DNA of 64,000 bases from Faecalicoccus pleomorphus DSM 20574 (GTDB lineage Bacteria; Bacillota_I; Bacilli_A; Erysipelotrichales; Erysipelotrichaceae), in the NCBI RefSeq assembly GCF_000420345.1, contig NZ_ATUT01000007.1, forward strand, positions 1 to 64,000, written 5' to 3'. The first letter of the stretch is position 1; every line of letters begins with the position of its first letter. The notes under the pieces were generated by a model. The model was given only the letters and a program-made list of their open reading frames with translations. It was not told the DNA's origin and made no database searches. Shown here one piece after another: positions 8,192 through 16,660 of the stretch. The position numbers were made by a program, and so were the translations under genes.

Positions 8192-8203
8192 AAAGGATTT
8201 ATT

Positions 8204-8843
8204 ATGTTTCGAGAAACGAGGAGATTTATATTTGACAAAATTGAAGATAAAATAGCAAAACCTGCGCTCTATCTATGTACTTGGCTTTCTCTCCTTTATC
8301 ATGGAATTCACGATTGGGATCATTACTTTTATATATAACTTTGCGATCGTGCATTACGGATTTGGAGAAATAGGACTTACAGCCTGTTTTCGGCTATTTT
8401 GGAGACAAAAGAAAAAGCAAGGAGCAAAGCATTGCTTAGCTTTTCCATTAAGATTTTCTTGACAATCGGGATCTTATGTTACATCGTGATCATCTCTTTC
8501 TCCGCGGCTTTTTTACGATATTCATTCCAGGCGATATAGAACTGATCACCTTTATGGAAAGCAAGAGTCTTCCCTATTTTTCCGTATTCTTCCTTGCCGG
8601 ATTTAATATTTTGATAATCGCATATTGGCAAGCAAATGAATGCACAGGAAAAGCTCTGGCGATATCTTTGGCAAGAAGTATTTTTTTATATCCGCCACTT
8701 TTAATTCTGATCTTACCACTCCTTTTTGACAGCAAGATGGTCTGGATCTGTCACTCTGCCGGTGAAGCATTGGCGGCAGTGACCTCTTTATTCTGCTTGT
8801 GATCCTTCACAAGAAAACGAAAATCAATGCCTGTATTGAATAG
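8204..8843 (+). pseudogene. MATE-family multidrug efflux transporter remnant
   Basis: The C-terminal half of a MATE sodium/proton-drug antiporter is recognisable only when frames are joined: MFRETRRFIFDKIE...KPALY, then (new frame near 8265) VLGFLSFIMEFTIGIITF and NFAIVHYGFGEIGLTA, then (near 8390) FSAILETKEKARSKALLSF, then (near 8510) FIPGDIELITF, SLPYFSVFFLAGFN, YWQANECTGKALAISLARS, and after 8795 LLVILHKKTKINACIE. At least four frame changes and the absence of the first six or so helices make it non-functional. It sits behind an attenuator-like leader. The longest single open piece (8476-8802) should not be annotated as an intact gene. Confidence 0.85.
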
Positions 8844-8891
8844 ATAGATTCGATCCATGTTATTTATGAACATAATGTTAACTTACGTTGC

Positions 8892-8921
8892 TTGCTTAGA
8901 GTAAGCCTCTATTTCTATAAT
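8892..8921 (+). promoter_or_regulatory. Promoter and palindromic operator of the XRE gene
   Basis: TTGCTT (8892-8897), 18-base spacer, TATAAT (8916-8921). The palindrome GCTTA-GAG-TAAGC (8894-8906) overlaps the -35, and a second one, TTATG-AA-CATAA, lies at 8864-8875. Self-repression by the encoded regulator is a reasonable inference. Confidence 0.6.
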
Positions 8922-8946
8922 ATAGGCAATAAGGAGGCAAGATTTT

Positions 8947-9456
8947 ATGCTCAGTGAAAATATAAAAAAACTACGTAAGTCAAAAGGGCTTTCTCAACAA
9001 GAACTGGCGGTAGAACTTAATGTTGTGCGACAAACACTTTCGAAATGGGAAAATGGTCTATCCGTACCCGATGCCGATATGTTGGTCAGCTTATCAAATA
9101 CTTTTGATGTACCTGTTTCTTCTCTATTGGGTGAAACGATTTCAGAAAAGGAAGCAGATACGATACAATCTTTAGCCAATAAACTGGAAATCATCAATTT
9201 ACAGCTTGCCCAAAGAAAAGAGTCCCGACAAAAAATCCTGCATATTTCTTTTATTCTTGGCAGCGTATTGATCATCATTGGATTTTTGATCATGGCTGCT
9301 TTAGGAAGTTCTTATCTGACTTGGACTTCTAATGATATGGAAACAGCTGTATTGATCGTTTTTCTACATGGGATAGAATGGTTATTTATCCGTGTAGCCC
9401 CCTTGCTACTGATAGGGACATTGATTGGTGTATATATCACAAGAAAAAAATATTAG
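8947..9456 (+). CDS. XRE-family regulator with membrane-spanning C-terminus
   Basis: A 169-residue protein with an N-terminal Cro/CI-type helix-turn-helix at about residues 5-60 (LRKSKGLSQQELAVELNVV and TLSKWENGLSVPD), a short coiled segment and a C-terminal half with two strongly hydrophobic stretches near 96-118 and 140-165 ending in a basic tail (YITRKKY). The layout suggests a membrane-tethered DNA-binding regulator. GGAGG lies upstream of the ATG. Palindromes overlap its promoter. It closes the plus-strand island and converges on the LCP genes, with which it shares a two-way terminator. What it senses and controls is unknown. Confidence 0.85.
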   Translation: MLSENIKKLRKSKGLSQQELAVELNVVRQTLSKWENGLSVPDADMLVSLSNTFDVPVSSLLGETISEKEADTIQSLANKLEIINLQLAQRKESRQKILHISFILGSVLIIIGFLIMAALGSSYLTWTSNDMETAVLIVFLHGIEWLFIRVAPLLLIGTLIGVYITRKKY

Positions 9457-9465
9457 ATATCATAT

Positions 9466-9502
9466 AAAAAGATCTGGGAAATTGAATAACCCAGATCTTT
9501 TT
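9466..9502. terminator. Two-way terminator between XRE and LCP genes
   Basis: AAAAAGATCTGGG (9466-9478) and CCCAGATCTTTTT (9490-9502) are perfect complements around an 11-base loop, with A and T runs serving both directions. Confidence 0.92.
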
Positions 9503-11408
9503 AATAGCCTGTAACCGGTGTTTCTTCGATGACCGGTTGTTGTACATTTTGTTCCGGAATACTTTGATCGTATTCATTAGGATAAGTTTCCTGATAGTCT
9601 GTTTCCGGTACATAAGTTTGTGTATCATAATACTCGCTATACTCATTTTTGGTATCCGATGGAACATAGACATCCTGTGGGGCTTCTATCGTATCCCCGT
9701 TTTTATAATCTGCCGTAGGATCATAATTTCCCCAGTAATTATAAACAGGACTTGTTGTATCCAGCCATTCGGTATCGACACTATCGGAAGATTCTCCATC
9801 CATGACGGCCTGAATTTTCTCCCTGGCAACTTGTACCGTTCGCATATCCGGTACGGTTACAGAAAGTTCCTGTCCGGCTTCTGCACAATACATCATATCA
9901 CCGGCGCCGGCCACCTGATAGCTTTCAAAAGTCCAGCTTGGATCAGACTGCAGCTGATATTGAATCAAAGATGTGATTTCGCTGGTGCTCATGTTTGTTT
10001 CAAAGGCACCGCTGAAGGCATCCATCAAACTGGCATACTTCACAATAATATCCGGTGAAGTCGCTTTATCAAAAATCGCTTCCAATACTTTCTGCTGGTT
10101 CTTTACACGCTGGTTGTCACCATCCTGATACGCATAACGCTCACGGGCAAAGGATAAGGCGCGTTTGCCATCCAGGTGATTCCAGCCTTCCTGTACACCT
10201 TCTAAAGTATTATCTGCATAGAAGGAATCAACCGCCATTCCTTCTTCCACAAAGATATCAATGCCACCTAATGCATCTACGATATCCATCACACTGGAGA
10301 AGTTGACACGGAACGTATAGTTGATCTCTATACCCAATAAGTTTTCCGCTGTCATCTTGCTGGCATTGACACCATGAATTCCTAAGTGTGTAATCTTATC
10401 CATCGCGCCCTGTTGGCAGCCATCTGCCGCATCACAGGCGGATTCCACATAAGTATCGCGTGGAATACTTGTCAATAAAACAGTGCTCGTTGACGGATTG
10501 ACTGTCACGATCATATTGACATCGGAGCGTGAAAGTTCACCGACATCACCATATGTATCGTTTCCGGAAATAAAGATATTAAAGGGTTCTGAAGTAATAT
10601 CAGATACGACAAGTGCTTCATTTTCTTTATCTGTGTAGTAAACAGTCTGATAAACGACATTAGTTTCCGAAGCAAAGTCTATATAGTCTTCCAGTTCTTC
10701 TAAGTTGGCACGATACGTTTCATTTAAAATGATCGCATCAACATCTTTATCATACAAGGCTTTGGCCAAAGCCTGAATGCTTGGATAATCCTTTTGGGTA
10801 AATGGTAAATAAGCATAATCGTCTTCAAAGGTTGGTTTTTCTTCTTTGTTTTCCTGGGCATCCTGACTGGATTCAGGTTCCTGGGCATAGACATTCTGTA
10901 CACCGAAATCCAACATCGATGTTTTATCATAACCCAGTTCTTTAGAAGCATCCTTTAAAAACTGTTCTGTGCCATAATTATCGATCTTTTTTAAATAACC
11001 GATATTGGCATCCTCCAAATCTTCCAAGGATTCATAAGAAGCCGATTTTAAAGTGATCACAGAAACTGTGTTCTTAGTTTCCCCATCATGGGTCGTAATA
11101 TTAGAAAGCATATTACCGGTCGTATAAAAATAATAGCTGCCCCAACCTAATACGCCTGTCATCACAAGTGCTAACAGCGATGAAAAGATCTTTCCTGCCA
11201 GCTTGCGACTGACAAAATTCACCAACAAGATGGCGATCAATGAAAGGATCACCAGGATCAATACCACCGGCACCAATAAATTGGTCGGCAATACATTCAG
11301 CGTAAATATCTCAAAAACAGTGAATCCTAATGCCACAACAAGCAAAACAGATAGAATAATTCCGAAGATCTGAAAACCTCTGCTTTTCTTTTCCTTTACT
11401 TTTCTCAT
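9501..11408 (-). CDS. LytR-CpsA-Psr (LCP) glycopolymer transferase, first paralogue
   Basis: A 635-residue LCP phosphotransferase that attaches anionic glycopolymers from an undecaprenyl carrier to peptidoglycan outside the cell. Three membrane helices lie in about residues 12-95. The extracytoplasmic part has an extra domain (about 110-265; VDAIILNETYRANLEEL) before the LCP core with NIFISGNDTYGD, RSDVNMIVTVNP, SIPRDTYV and the arginine-rich GKRALSFARERYAYQDGDN. A long Pro/Thr/Tyr/acid-rich tail ends the protein. AAGGAGAGG precedes the ATG. It lies 12 bases downstream of a second LCP gene of the same architecture. Confidence 0.92.
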   Translation of the reverse strand: MRKVKEKKSRGFQIFGIILSVLLVVALGFTVFEIFTLNVLPTNLLVPVVLILVILSLIAILLVNFVSRKLAGKIFSSLLALVMTGVLGWGSYYFYTTGNMLSNITTHDGETKNTVSVITLKSASYESLEDLEDANIGYLKKIDNYGTEQFLKDASKELGYDKTSMLDFGVQNVYAQEPESSQDAQENKEEKPTFEDDYAYLPFTQKDYPSIQALAKALYDKDVDAIILNETYRANLEELEDYIDFASETNVVYQTVYYTDKENEALVVSDITSEPFNIFISGNDTYGDVGELSRSDVNMIVTVNPSTSTVLLTSIPRDTYVESACDAADGCQQGAMDKITHLGIHGVNASKMTAENLLGIEINYTFRVNFSSVMDIVDALGGIDIFVEEGMAVDSFYADNTLEGVQEGWNHLDGKRALSFARERYAYQDGDNQRVKNQQKVLEAIFDKATSPDIIVKYASLMDAFSGAFETNMSTSEITSLIQYQLQSDPSWTFESYQVAGAGDMMYCAEAGQELSVTVPDMRTVQVAREKIQAVMDGESSDSVDTEWLDTTSPVYNYWGNYDPTADYKNGDTIEAPQDVYVPSDTKNEYSEYYDTQTYVPETDYQETYPNEYDQSIPEQNVQQPVIEETPVTGY

Positions 11409-11420
11409 AGGAACCTCTCC

Positions 11421-13223
11421 TTAATAATACCCTTGCGACATATCCGCATTTGGATCATACATATTCCCATCGTCCTGTACCGGTTCTTCCTGATAAGGAA
11501 CGTAGTCATCATATTGTTGTGAATCATCAACCTGCCAGTCTTGCGTATCGTCTTGTATTGGTTCTTGATACGTTGTATCCGGCATACTGTTTTCATAGGT
11601 CGATGGCTGATCTTGATATTCACTGTAATCTCTTAATGTCAAAAGTGAAGTATCACTTGTCGGTGCATCGATCGTATCACTGGATTTTCCGGATAAGACC
11701 GCATCGATCTTTTCTTTTGCGGTTTCTAAATATTCTTCATAAGGGATCATGACCGAAGCATAATCGCCCTGGATCGTACAATACTCTGTGCTGACCAGAC
11801 CTAAGATCGTAAAGCTTTCAAAGTTCCATTTTGGCATCATCGCAAACTGATAACGGATAAAGCTGCGAATTTGATCGGCAGGCATATTGGTTTCAAAAGC
11901 GCCACCCAAGGCATCGATGAAGCTTCCAAAATTAATGATCATGCTTGGCGAGATTACTTTATTGATCAATGCTTCTAAAACGATCTGCTGGTTCTTGACA
12001 CGCTGAGCATCACCATCGATATAGGCATGTCTTTCACGGGCAAAGGCAAGCGCTCGTTCACCATCCAAATGATTCCATCCGGCCTGCACCCCTTCGGTTC
12101 CATTGGCATAGAAGGTATCAACTTCCAGTCCTTCTTCAACATAGACATCAATACCACCTACGGCATCCACTAAATTGACCAGACTGGAGAAATTCACGCG
12201 AACCGTATAGTTAACCGTAATATCTAATGCTTTTTCGATGGTTTCATCGGTTGCTTCTACACCATATTGTCCGGTATGTGTCAGCTTGTTCAGCGTATCA
12301 TCCGGACAGTCTTCAGCTCCTTCCGGGCAGGCAATCGGCACATATAGATCTCGTGGAAGACTTGTCATCAATACACGATGGTTACTTGGATCAATCGTTA
12401 CTAACATATTGACATCCGATCGACTCGTCTGTGCCAAGGATCCATAAGAATCATTCCCACTGATCAGTATGGTAAACGGTGTTGTCGTAATACTGTCAAC
12501 CGCATTGAGCGATTCGCTCTGTGAAGTAGAACGATCAGTATAATAAACGGATTCATACACACGCTTTGTCATGACGCCAAAGTTTGTATAGTCGCCCTGT
12601 TCATGAATATCATTTTCATAGGTTTCATTCAAAATGATTCCATCCACTTGTTCATTGAACAGCCCATACAAAAGATCGGACAATGTGTTGTATTCCACCG
12701 TTTCAATTTGTACATCTTCTTTATTTAGATCTTCGATACAGCGATTTGTCCCTTGTTCATCAAGACCGGCCACGATACCCAATGTCTTGCCTTTTAAGTC
12801 GGATGCCGAGGCCATACTGGAGCCGGCCAGAGCATATACATTGACTTTATTAACAACTTTGTCTGTGAGATTTGTTACTTCGTTAAATAGATTGGATAGT
12901 CCGTACACATAGTAGTTTCCCAATCCATAGGCTGCCGTCAATGCAGCCAGTACGATCGTCATGATAAGCTTTGATACATTTTTTCGACATTTGAAATTTG
13001 AAAAGACGATAATCAAAAGGGTGATCAGTACGACCACAAATAAAATAGGAAGCAACAAAGTCAAAGGCAGCATATCCAGCTTAAAAAGCTGAAAGCCTAA
13101 AAACGCAACTAATCCAAGACTCGCAACAGACAAAATAAAGCATAAGAGCTTTAATAAAGGAGACATTTTACGTCTCTTTACACTTCTCTTACGCGCTGTA
13201 TCCTGCACATTATTTTTTCTCAT
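11421..13223 (-). CDS. LytR-CpsA-Psr (LCP) glycopolymer transferase, second paralogue
   Basis: A 600-residue protein with the same order of parts as its neighbour: basic cytoplasmic start, three membrane helices, an extra extracytoplasmic domain (LKGKTLGIVAGLDEQGTN, VDGIILNETYEND), then the LCP core with TILISGNDSYGS, RSDVNMLVTIDP, SLPRDLYVP and GERALAFARERHAYIDGDA, and an acid/Gln/Tyr-rich tail. The extra domain resembles the two-lobed solute-binding fold (LKGKTLGI start, later VDGIIL). No ribosome site is visible before ATG 13223. Tandem duplication of the pair is the simplest explanation for the similarity. Confidence 0.9.
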   Translation of the reverse strand: MRKNNVQDTARKRSVKRRKMSPLLKLLCFILSVASLGLVAFLGFQLFKLDMLPLTLLLPILFVVVLITLLIIVFSNFKCRKNVSKLIMTIVLAALTAAYGLGNYYVYGLSNLFNEVTNLTDKVVNKVNVYALAGSSMASASDLKGKTLGIVAGLDEQGTNRCIEDLNKEDVQIETVEYNTLSDLLYGLFNEQVDGIILNETYENDIHEQGDYTNFGVMTKRVYESVYYTDRSTSQSESLNAVDSITTTPFTILISGNDSYGSLAQTSRSDVNMLVTIDPSNHRVLMTSLPRDLYVPIACPEGAEDCPDDTLNKLTHTGQYGVEATDETIEKALDITVNYTVRVNFSSLVNLVDAVGGIDVYVEEGLEVDTFYANGTEGVQAGWNHLDGERALAFARERHAYIDGDAQRVKNQQIVLEALINKVISPSMIINFGSFIDALGGAFETNMPADQIRSFIRYQFAMMPKWNFESFTILGLVSTEYCTIQGDYASVMIPYEEYLETAKEKIDAVLSGKSSDTIDAPTSDTSLLTLRDYSEYQDQPSTYENSMPDTTYQEPIQDDTQDWQVDDSQQYDDYVPYQEEPVQDDGNMYDPNADMSQGYY

Positions 13224-13292
13224 GGAATTATTTTTGCATTTTATGGGTGTTCTGTCAATTTTTGGTGAACAAATAACACAAAAATCCCATAT

Positions 13293-15458
13293 TTATAGGC
13301 CATAAAGGCTTAAAATTTGTCGATTTATACAATCCCAATCCCTATTTTGTGCACAAACACATCCATTTTGATATAAATGTTCCCTAAGCTTTTCATCCTG
13401 AATCAGTCTTTTAATACAATCAACGGCTTGTGGGATATTGCCTTTTTCATAGATCAAGGCATTATAGCCATCTTTGACATATTCACGATTTCCATCATTA
13501 TATAAAGCCACGACAAAACCACCGGTGGCCATCATTTCCAATGGTGGATAAGAAAAGCTTTCCAAAAGACTTGTCTTGAGCAAAATATCACACTGACGAT
13601 ATACGTCGGCTACTTCATCATAAGGAATGCGATGAAAAAAACGATCGATGCGATACCATGATTTCGGTGTCGCATTATAAGACATGTACCAGATTTCAAA
13701 TCGGTTTGGGTCCAGTTGTTTCACGATTTCAAAGCTTTCATCAACATTTTTATGAGTCGCCTCGCAATCGCCTTCGATCAAAATACGAATCTTGCCTTTC
13801 ATCTCTCGCTTTGTTGGATAAAACTGTTTCGTGTCAATTCCATTACAAGCCCATAATGCCTCTTGATCGAAACGATCTTTTAGCCATGACTGGCACCATT
13901 TAGAAATCGTAATGCATTGAAAATCTGCCATCGGGCGATAGCTTTGGTTAGCCTGTTTTTTTAATGGATCGGAAAAGTCATAAAAATCCGTTTCAAAATT
14001 CTGTACCAGATAGTATCTTTTTTTGATGGCCAAAATCCCCTGCAACAGCTGCACGGTAGGCCACATCGTGGCAATACCCTGGTCAATATGTCCCTGCAGC
14101 TTGGCACTGTTCAACTCCAAAACCGGGAATTCATGTTCAAGAAAAGTCGTCCACTTTGCCTGATCATACAATGATAAAACCGATACATCCGCTCCGGCCT
14201 TGCGTAAAGCCATCATATGTCGAAAGGCAACCATGATGCCGCCGCTGATTTCAACCTTTGTCATCGCAAACATAACAGACGGACTTTGATGCGCTTGTAT
14301 CCATCTCATCAATGCATTTCCATTATAAATACTAATATAACTTTCTTTACAACAGGCATATGCCTCCTGGGCAAGTTTTTCTCGTTTTTTTGGATCTTCA
14401 ATAAGTTGGACCAAAGCTTCTTTCCATTCCTGAAGATTGGAACAAAGCATACCCGTCTTTTGATCCTGCACACTTTCTTCAAACGCACCAATACGACTGG
14501 CAATCGTGCACGTCTTTACCAAAGCTGCCTCCATCCATTTGATCTCACTTTTAGCTTCATTAAAGATCGTATCGCACAGGGGCGCCAAGTTAATGTCCAT
14601 CTCGGCAATCTTAGCCGGTAATTCTTTATAGTCCATTAAAGGATGTACTTTGATCTGCGTAGAAAATGGCTGCAATTCTTCCGGATAGTCCAATTCTCCT
14701 ACAAGATGCAACTCTACAGACTTATAACGTTCTAATGTTTCCTGTAAGACCGGTAAGATCATTTTTAGATCGTCATTATGCGTCATGCTGCCGCTAAAAT
14801 ATCCAATCTTGACTTTCGAATTCTCTGGTTTTGTCACTTTTTGCGATAAAGCACATAATTCTAAACTGGCACAGTTACGATTGATAAAAACCGAAGGCAC
14901 GTATTTTTCCAGCTCTTTTTTTAAACGGGTCGTTGTCGTGATGGCTCCATCACAAAGCATCAACATTTTCTTACGTGAAAGTACATCTTCATCATAGCGT
15001 AAACGCTCTTCTTTGCTCAGTGTCGATAAGGAAGGTATCTGATCCGTGTAACAGGTATCTATGACCAGATCATCTACATCGTAATACACTCTTTTATTAC
15101 ATTCTTTCGCCTTTTTGGCCAACGCTTCCAGTTCCGGCGTATGAATGCAGCGAAATAAGATGAAATTACGATATAAACGCACCTGATCCAAATGGATATT
15201 TTTATAAAAAACCTCATCACAAGTCATGCCAAAACATTCCAGCTGTTCCTTTTGATGATCGACCCTGTAACGCACAGACTGCCCTAAAAGATCACGGGAA
15301 CAGCCATTGATAAACAACACATCTTTAAAAATCTCTCCCTTGATACTGGCTTCTTTTCTTTGTGCCATAAAATGTTGTGTTCGCTTTTGTACGCCTTTAA
15401 TCCCTTCTTTTTTTAAGACATCCCATGTTTTTTTACTCAATGTTTTGATTTCATGCAC
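13293..15458 (-). CDS. Large two-domain glycosyltransferase (tandem GT-B modules)
   Basis: A 721-residue protein with two glycosyltransferase units. The first (about residues 45-350) has VYYDVDDLVID, KIGYFSGSMTHNDDL, LHLVGELDYPEEL and DINLAPLCDTIFNEAKSEIKWMEAAL. The second (about 385-721) has the GT4 pattern KIRILIEGDCEATHKNVD, DILLKTSLLESFSYPPLEMMATGG and the donor glutamate region. Such proteins extend wall rhamnan or teichoic-type glycans. Start is GTG at 15458 with AAGGTG six bases upstream. It follows the beta-helix gene after a terminator and precedes the LCP pair, so the three likely serve one wall glycopolymer. Confidence 0.82.
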   Translation of the reverse strand: MHEIKTLSKKTWDVLKKEGIKGVQKRTQHFMAQRKEASIKGEIFKDVLFINGCSRDLLGQSVRYRVDHQKEQLECFGMTCDEVFYKNIHLDQVRLYRNFILFRCIHTPELEALAKKAKECNKRVYYDVDDLVIDTCYTDQIPSLSTLSKEERLRYDEDVLSRKKMLMLCDGAITTTTRLKKELEKYVPSVFINRNCASLELCALSQKVTKPENSKVKIGYFSGSMTHNDDLKMILPVLQETLERYKSVELHLVGELDYPEELQPFSTQIKVHPLMDYKELPAKIAEMDINLAPLCDTIFNEAKSEIKWMEAALVKTCTIASRIGAFEESVQDQKTGMLCSNLQEWKEALVQLIEDPKKREKLAQEAYACCKESYISIYNGNALMRWIQAHQSPSVMFAMTKVEISGGIMVAFRHMMALRKAGADVSVLSLYDQAKWTTFLEHEFPVLELNSAKLQGHIDQGIATMWPTVQLLQGILAIKKRYYLVQNFETDFYDFSDPLKKQANQSYRPMADFQCITISKWCQSWLKDRFDQEALWACNGIDTKQFYPTKREMKGKIRILIEGDCEATHKNVDESFEIVKQLDPNRFEIWYMSYNATPKSWYRIDRFFHRIPYDEVADVYRQCDILLKTSLLESFSYPPLEMMATGGFVVALYNDGNREYVKDGYNALIYEKGNIPQAVDCIKRLIQDEKLREHLYQNGCVCAQNRDWDCINRQILSLYGL

Positions 15459-15502
15459 GATTTCACCTTCAAACTCTTTTTTTATTTTCCCATAGTCTTG
15501 CC

Positions 15503-15526
15503 AAAAAGAAAAGGCCCTTAGGCCTT
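15503..15526 (-). terminator. Intrinsic terminator after the beta-helix gene
   Basis: Minus-strand AAGGCC-TAAG-GGCCTT followed by TTCTTTTT; the stop codon forms the loop. Confidence 0.85.
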
Positions 15527-16171
15527 ACGAACGATGTGATCTTTATCTTTGAAAATACTGTTGGACGGAATGACACCTCGTACACATGACACCGGATAGA
15601 TTTGTGAGTGCCTGCCTACGATTGTTCCCGGATTCATTACCGAGTTACAACCAACTTCAACAAAGTCCCCTAACATGGCACCAACTTTCTTCAGCTCCGT
15701 CGGATATTGTTTCTTTTCTGTCTTCACGACAATCAGGCTTTTATCACTCTTGACATTGGATGTGATCGAACCAGCTCCCATATGCGATTTATAGCCTAAG
15801 ATCGAATCTCCCACATAGTTGTAATGTGGCGTTTGAACCCCGTCAAATAAAATGACATTTTTAAGCTCTACACTGTTTCCGACAACACAACCAGCTCCGA
15901 CAAGTGCATTGCCGCGAATAAAAGCACCATGTCGCACTTCTGTTTCCGGTCCGATGATACAAGGGGCCCCTAAAAATGCGCTCGGAGCGATCGTAGCACT
16001 CGGATGGACCCAAACGAAAGGTTGTCGTTCCTCATATTCTTTCAAAGTCGGCCCAAGCTCCAAAATAAAGTCATGAATGCCCTTTAAAGCCTGCCATGGA
16101 TATGTAAACTGCTCTAAATAATCCTTGGCTAAAGTATGATCTAATGAAAATAATGTTTTGATTTCTACCAT
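15518..16171 (-). CDS. Left-handed beta-helix protein (GlmU C-terminal-like)
   Basis: A 217-residue hexapeptide-repeat protein. After an N-terminal helical part, WVHPSATIAPSAFLGAPCIIGPETEVRHGAFIRGNALVGAGCVVGNSVELKN-type repeats run over about residues 55-110 (each short run recognisable as the V/I-G-x-x-x pattern), followed by GDSILGYKSHMGAGSITSNVK, as in the acetyltransferase half of GlmU and related UDP-GlcNAc pyrophosphorylase-like proteins. It has no nucleotidyltransferase domain. ATG 16171 has GGAG eight bases upstream; a GTG three codons earlier is less likely. It probably acts as an acyltransferase or sugar-nucleotide enzyme in envelope precursor supply. Confidence 0.75.
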   Translation of the reverse strand: MVEIKTLFSLDHTLAKDYLEQFTYPWQALKGIHDFILELGPTLKEYEERQPFVWVHPSATIAPSAFLGAPCIIGPETEVRHGAFIRGNALVGAGCVVGNSVELKNVILFDGVQTPHYNYVGDSILGYKSHMGAGSITSNVKSDKSLIVVKTEKKQYPTELKKVGAMLGDFVEVGCNSVMNPGTIVGRHSQIYPVSCVRGVIPSNSIFKDKDHIVRKA

Positions 16172-16200
16172 TCTTGTCACTCCAATCTAGAATTATTGTA

Positions 16201-16227
16201 AAAAAAAGCCTGCCGGAAAGGCAAGCT
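16201..16227 (-). terminator. Intrinsic terminator at the end of the division cluster
   Basis: Minus-strand AGC-T-TGCC / GGCA-G-GCT stem with a TTTCC loop followed by seven T, right after the stop codon at 16226. Confidence 0.85.
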
Positions 16228-16660
16228 AAGATTTCATTTTTTCTTTTGAGCCGCTGATTTTTCGCAGGGCATCCTGAATAGCTTCCGTAAAAATGGTCGC
16301 CAAATCTGTCTCTTCCTGTGGAAAGAGATCTAGATAGATTCGTTCATACTGTAAGGTTTCAGTATCGACCAAACAATACGTTCCAGAAAACGGACGTATG
16401 CATATATCCTCACATTGTAATGAAGTATTAGTCAAGATCCATTCCTTTTGATCCTGCATAAAACGAACCGTACTTTCTGTATAAGAGATATCTTCAAATT
16501 CTTTAAAGAATCGCTCGATCGTCTCACTTTTGGTTCTCGCATTGGAAATCCAAATGTGATCTAGAGGACTTTCATTTAAAAGAACGCGAAGCTTATAGCG
16601 CATATCCCGGGAGAAATCAGATGTCCCAAAGAAAGAATCATCAATATAAATGACAAACAT
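16226..16660 (-). CDS. Unrecognised 144-residue protein coupled to ftsZ
   Basis: I do not recognise this family. The protein begins [20 protein letters not shown], is mixed alpha/beta by eye, has no signal peptide or membrane helix and ends in a basic helix (ALRKISGSKEKMKS). Its ATG shares one base with the ftsZ stop codon (TAATG), so it is almost certainly translated with FtsZ, and a terminator follows directly. The position suggests a division-linked role, but nothing in the residues shows a catalytic site. Its strict coupling makes a chance open frame unlikely. Confidence 0.75.
   Translation of the reverse strand: MFVIYIDDSFFGTSDFSRDMRYKLRVLLNESPLDHIWISNARTKSETIERFFKEFEDISYTESTVRFMQDQKEWILTNTSLQCEDICIRPFSGTYCLVDTETLQYERIYLDLFPQEETDLATIFTEAIQDALRKISGSKEKMKS

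Noticed and set aside
8476-8802. A 108-codon plus-strand frame as an intact small gene
   Set aside because: Its sequence from residue 20 on is the C-terminal end of a MATE transporter whose upstream part lies in other frames; it is a piece of a pseudogene.
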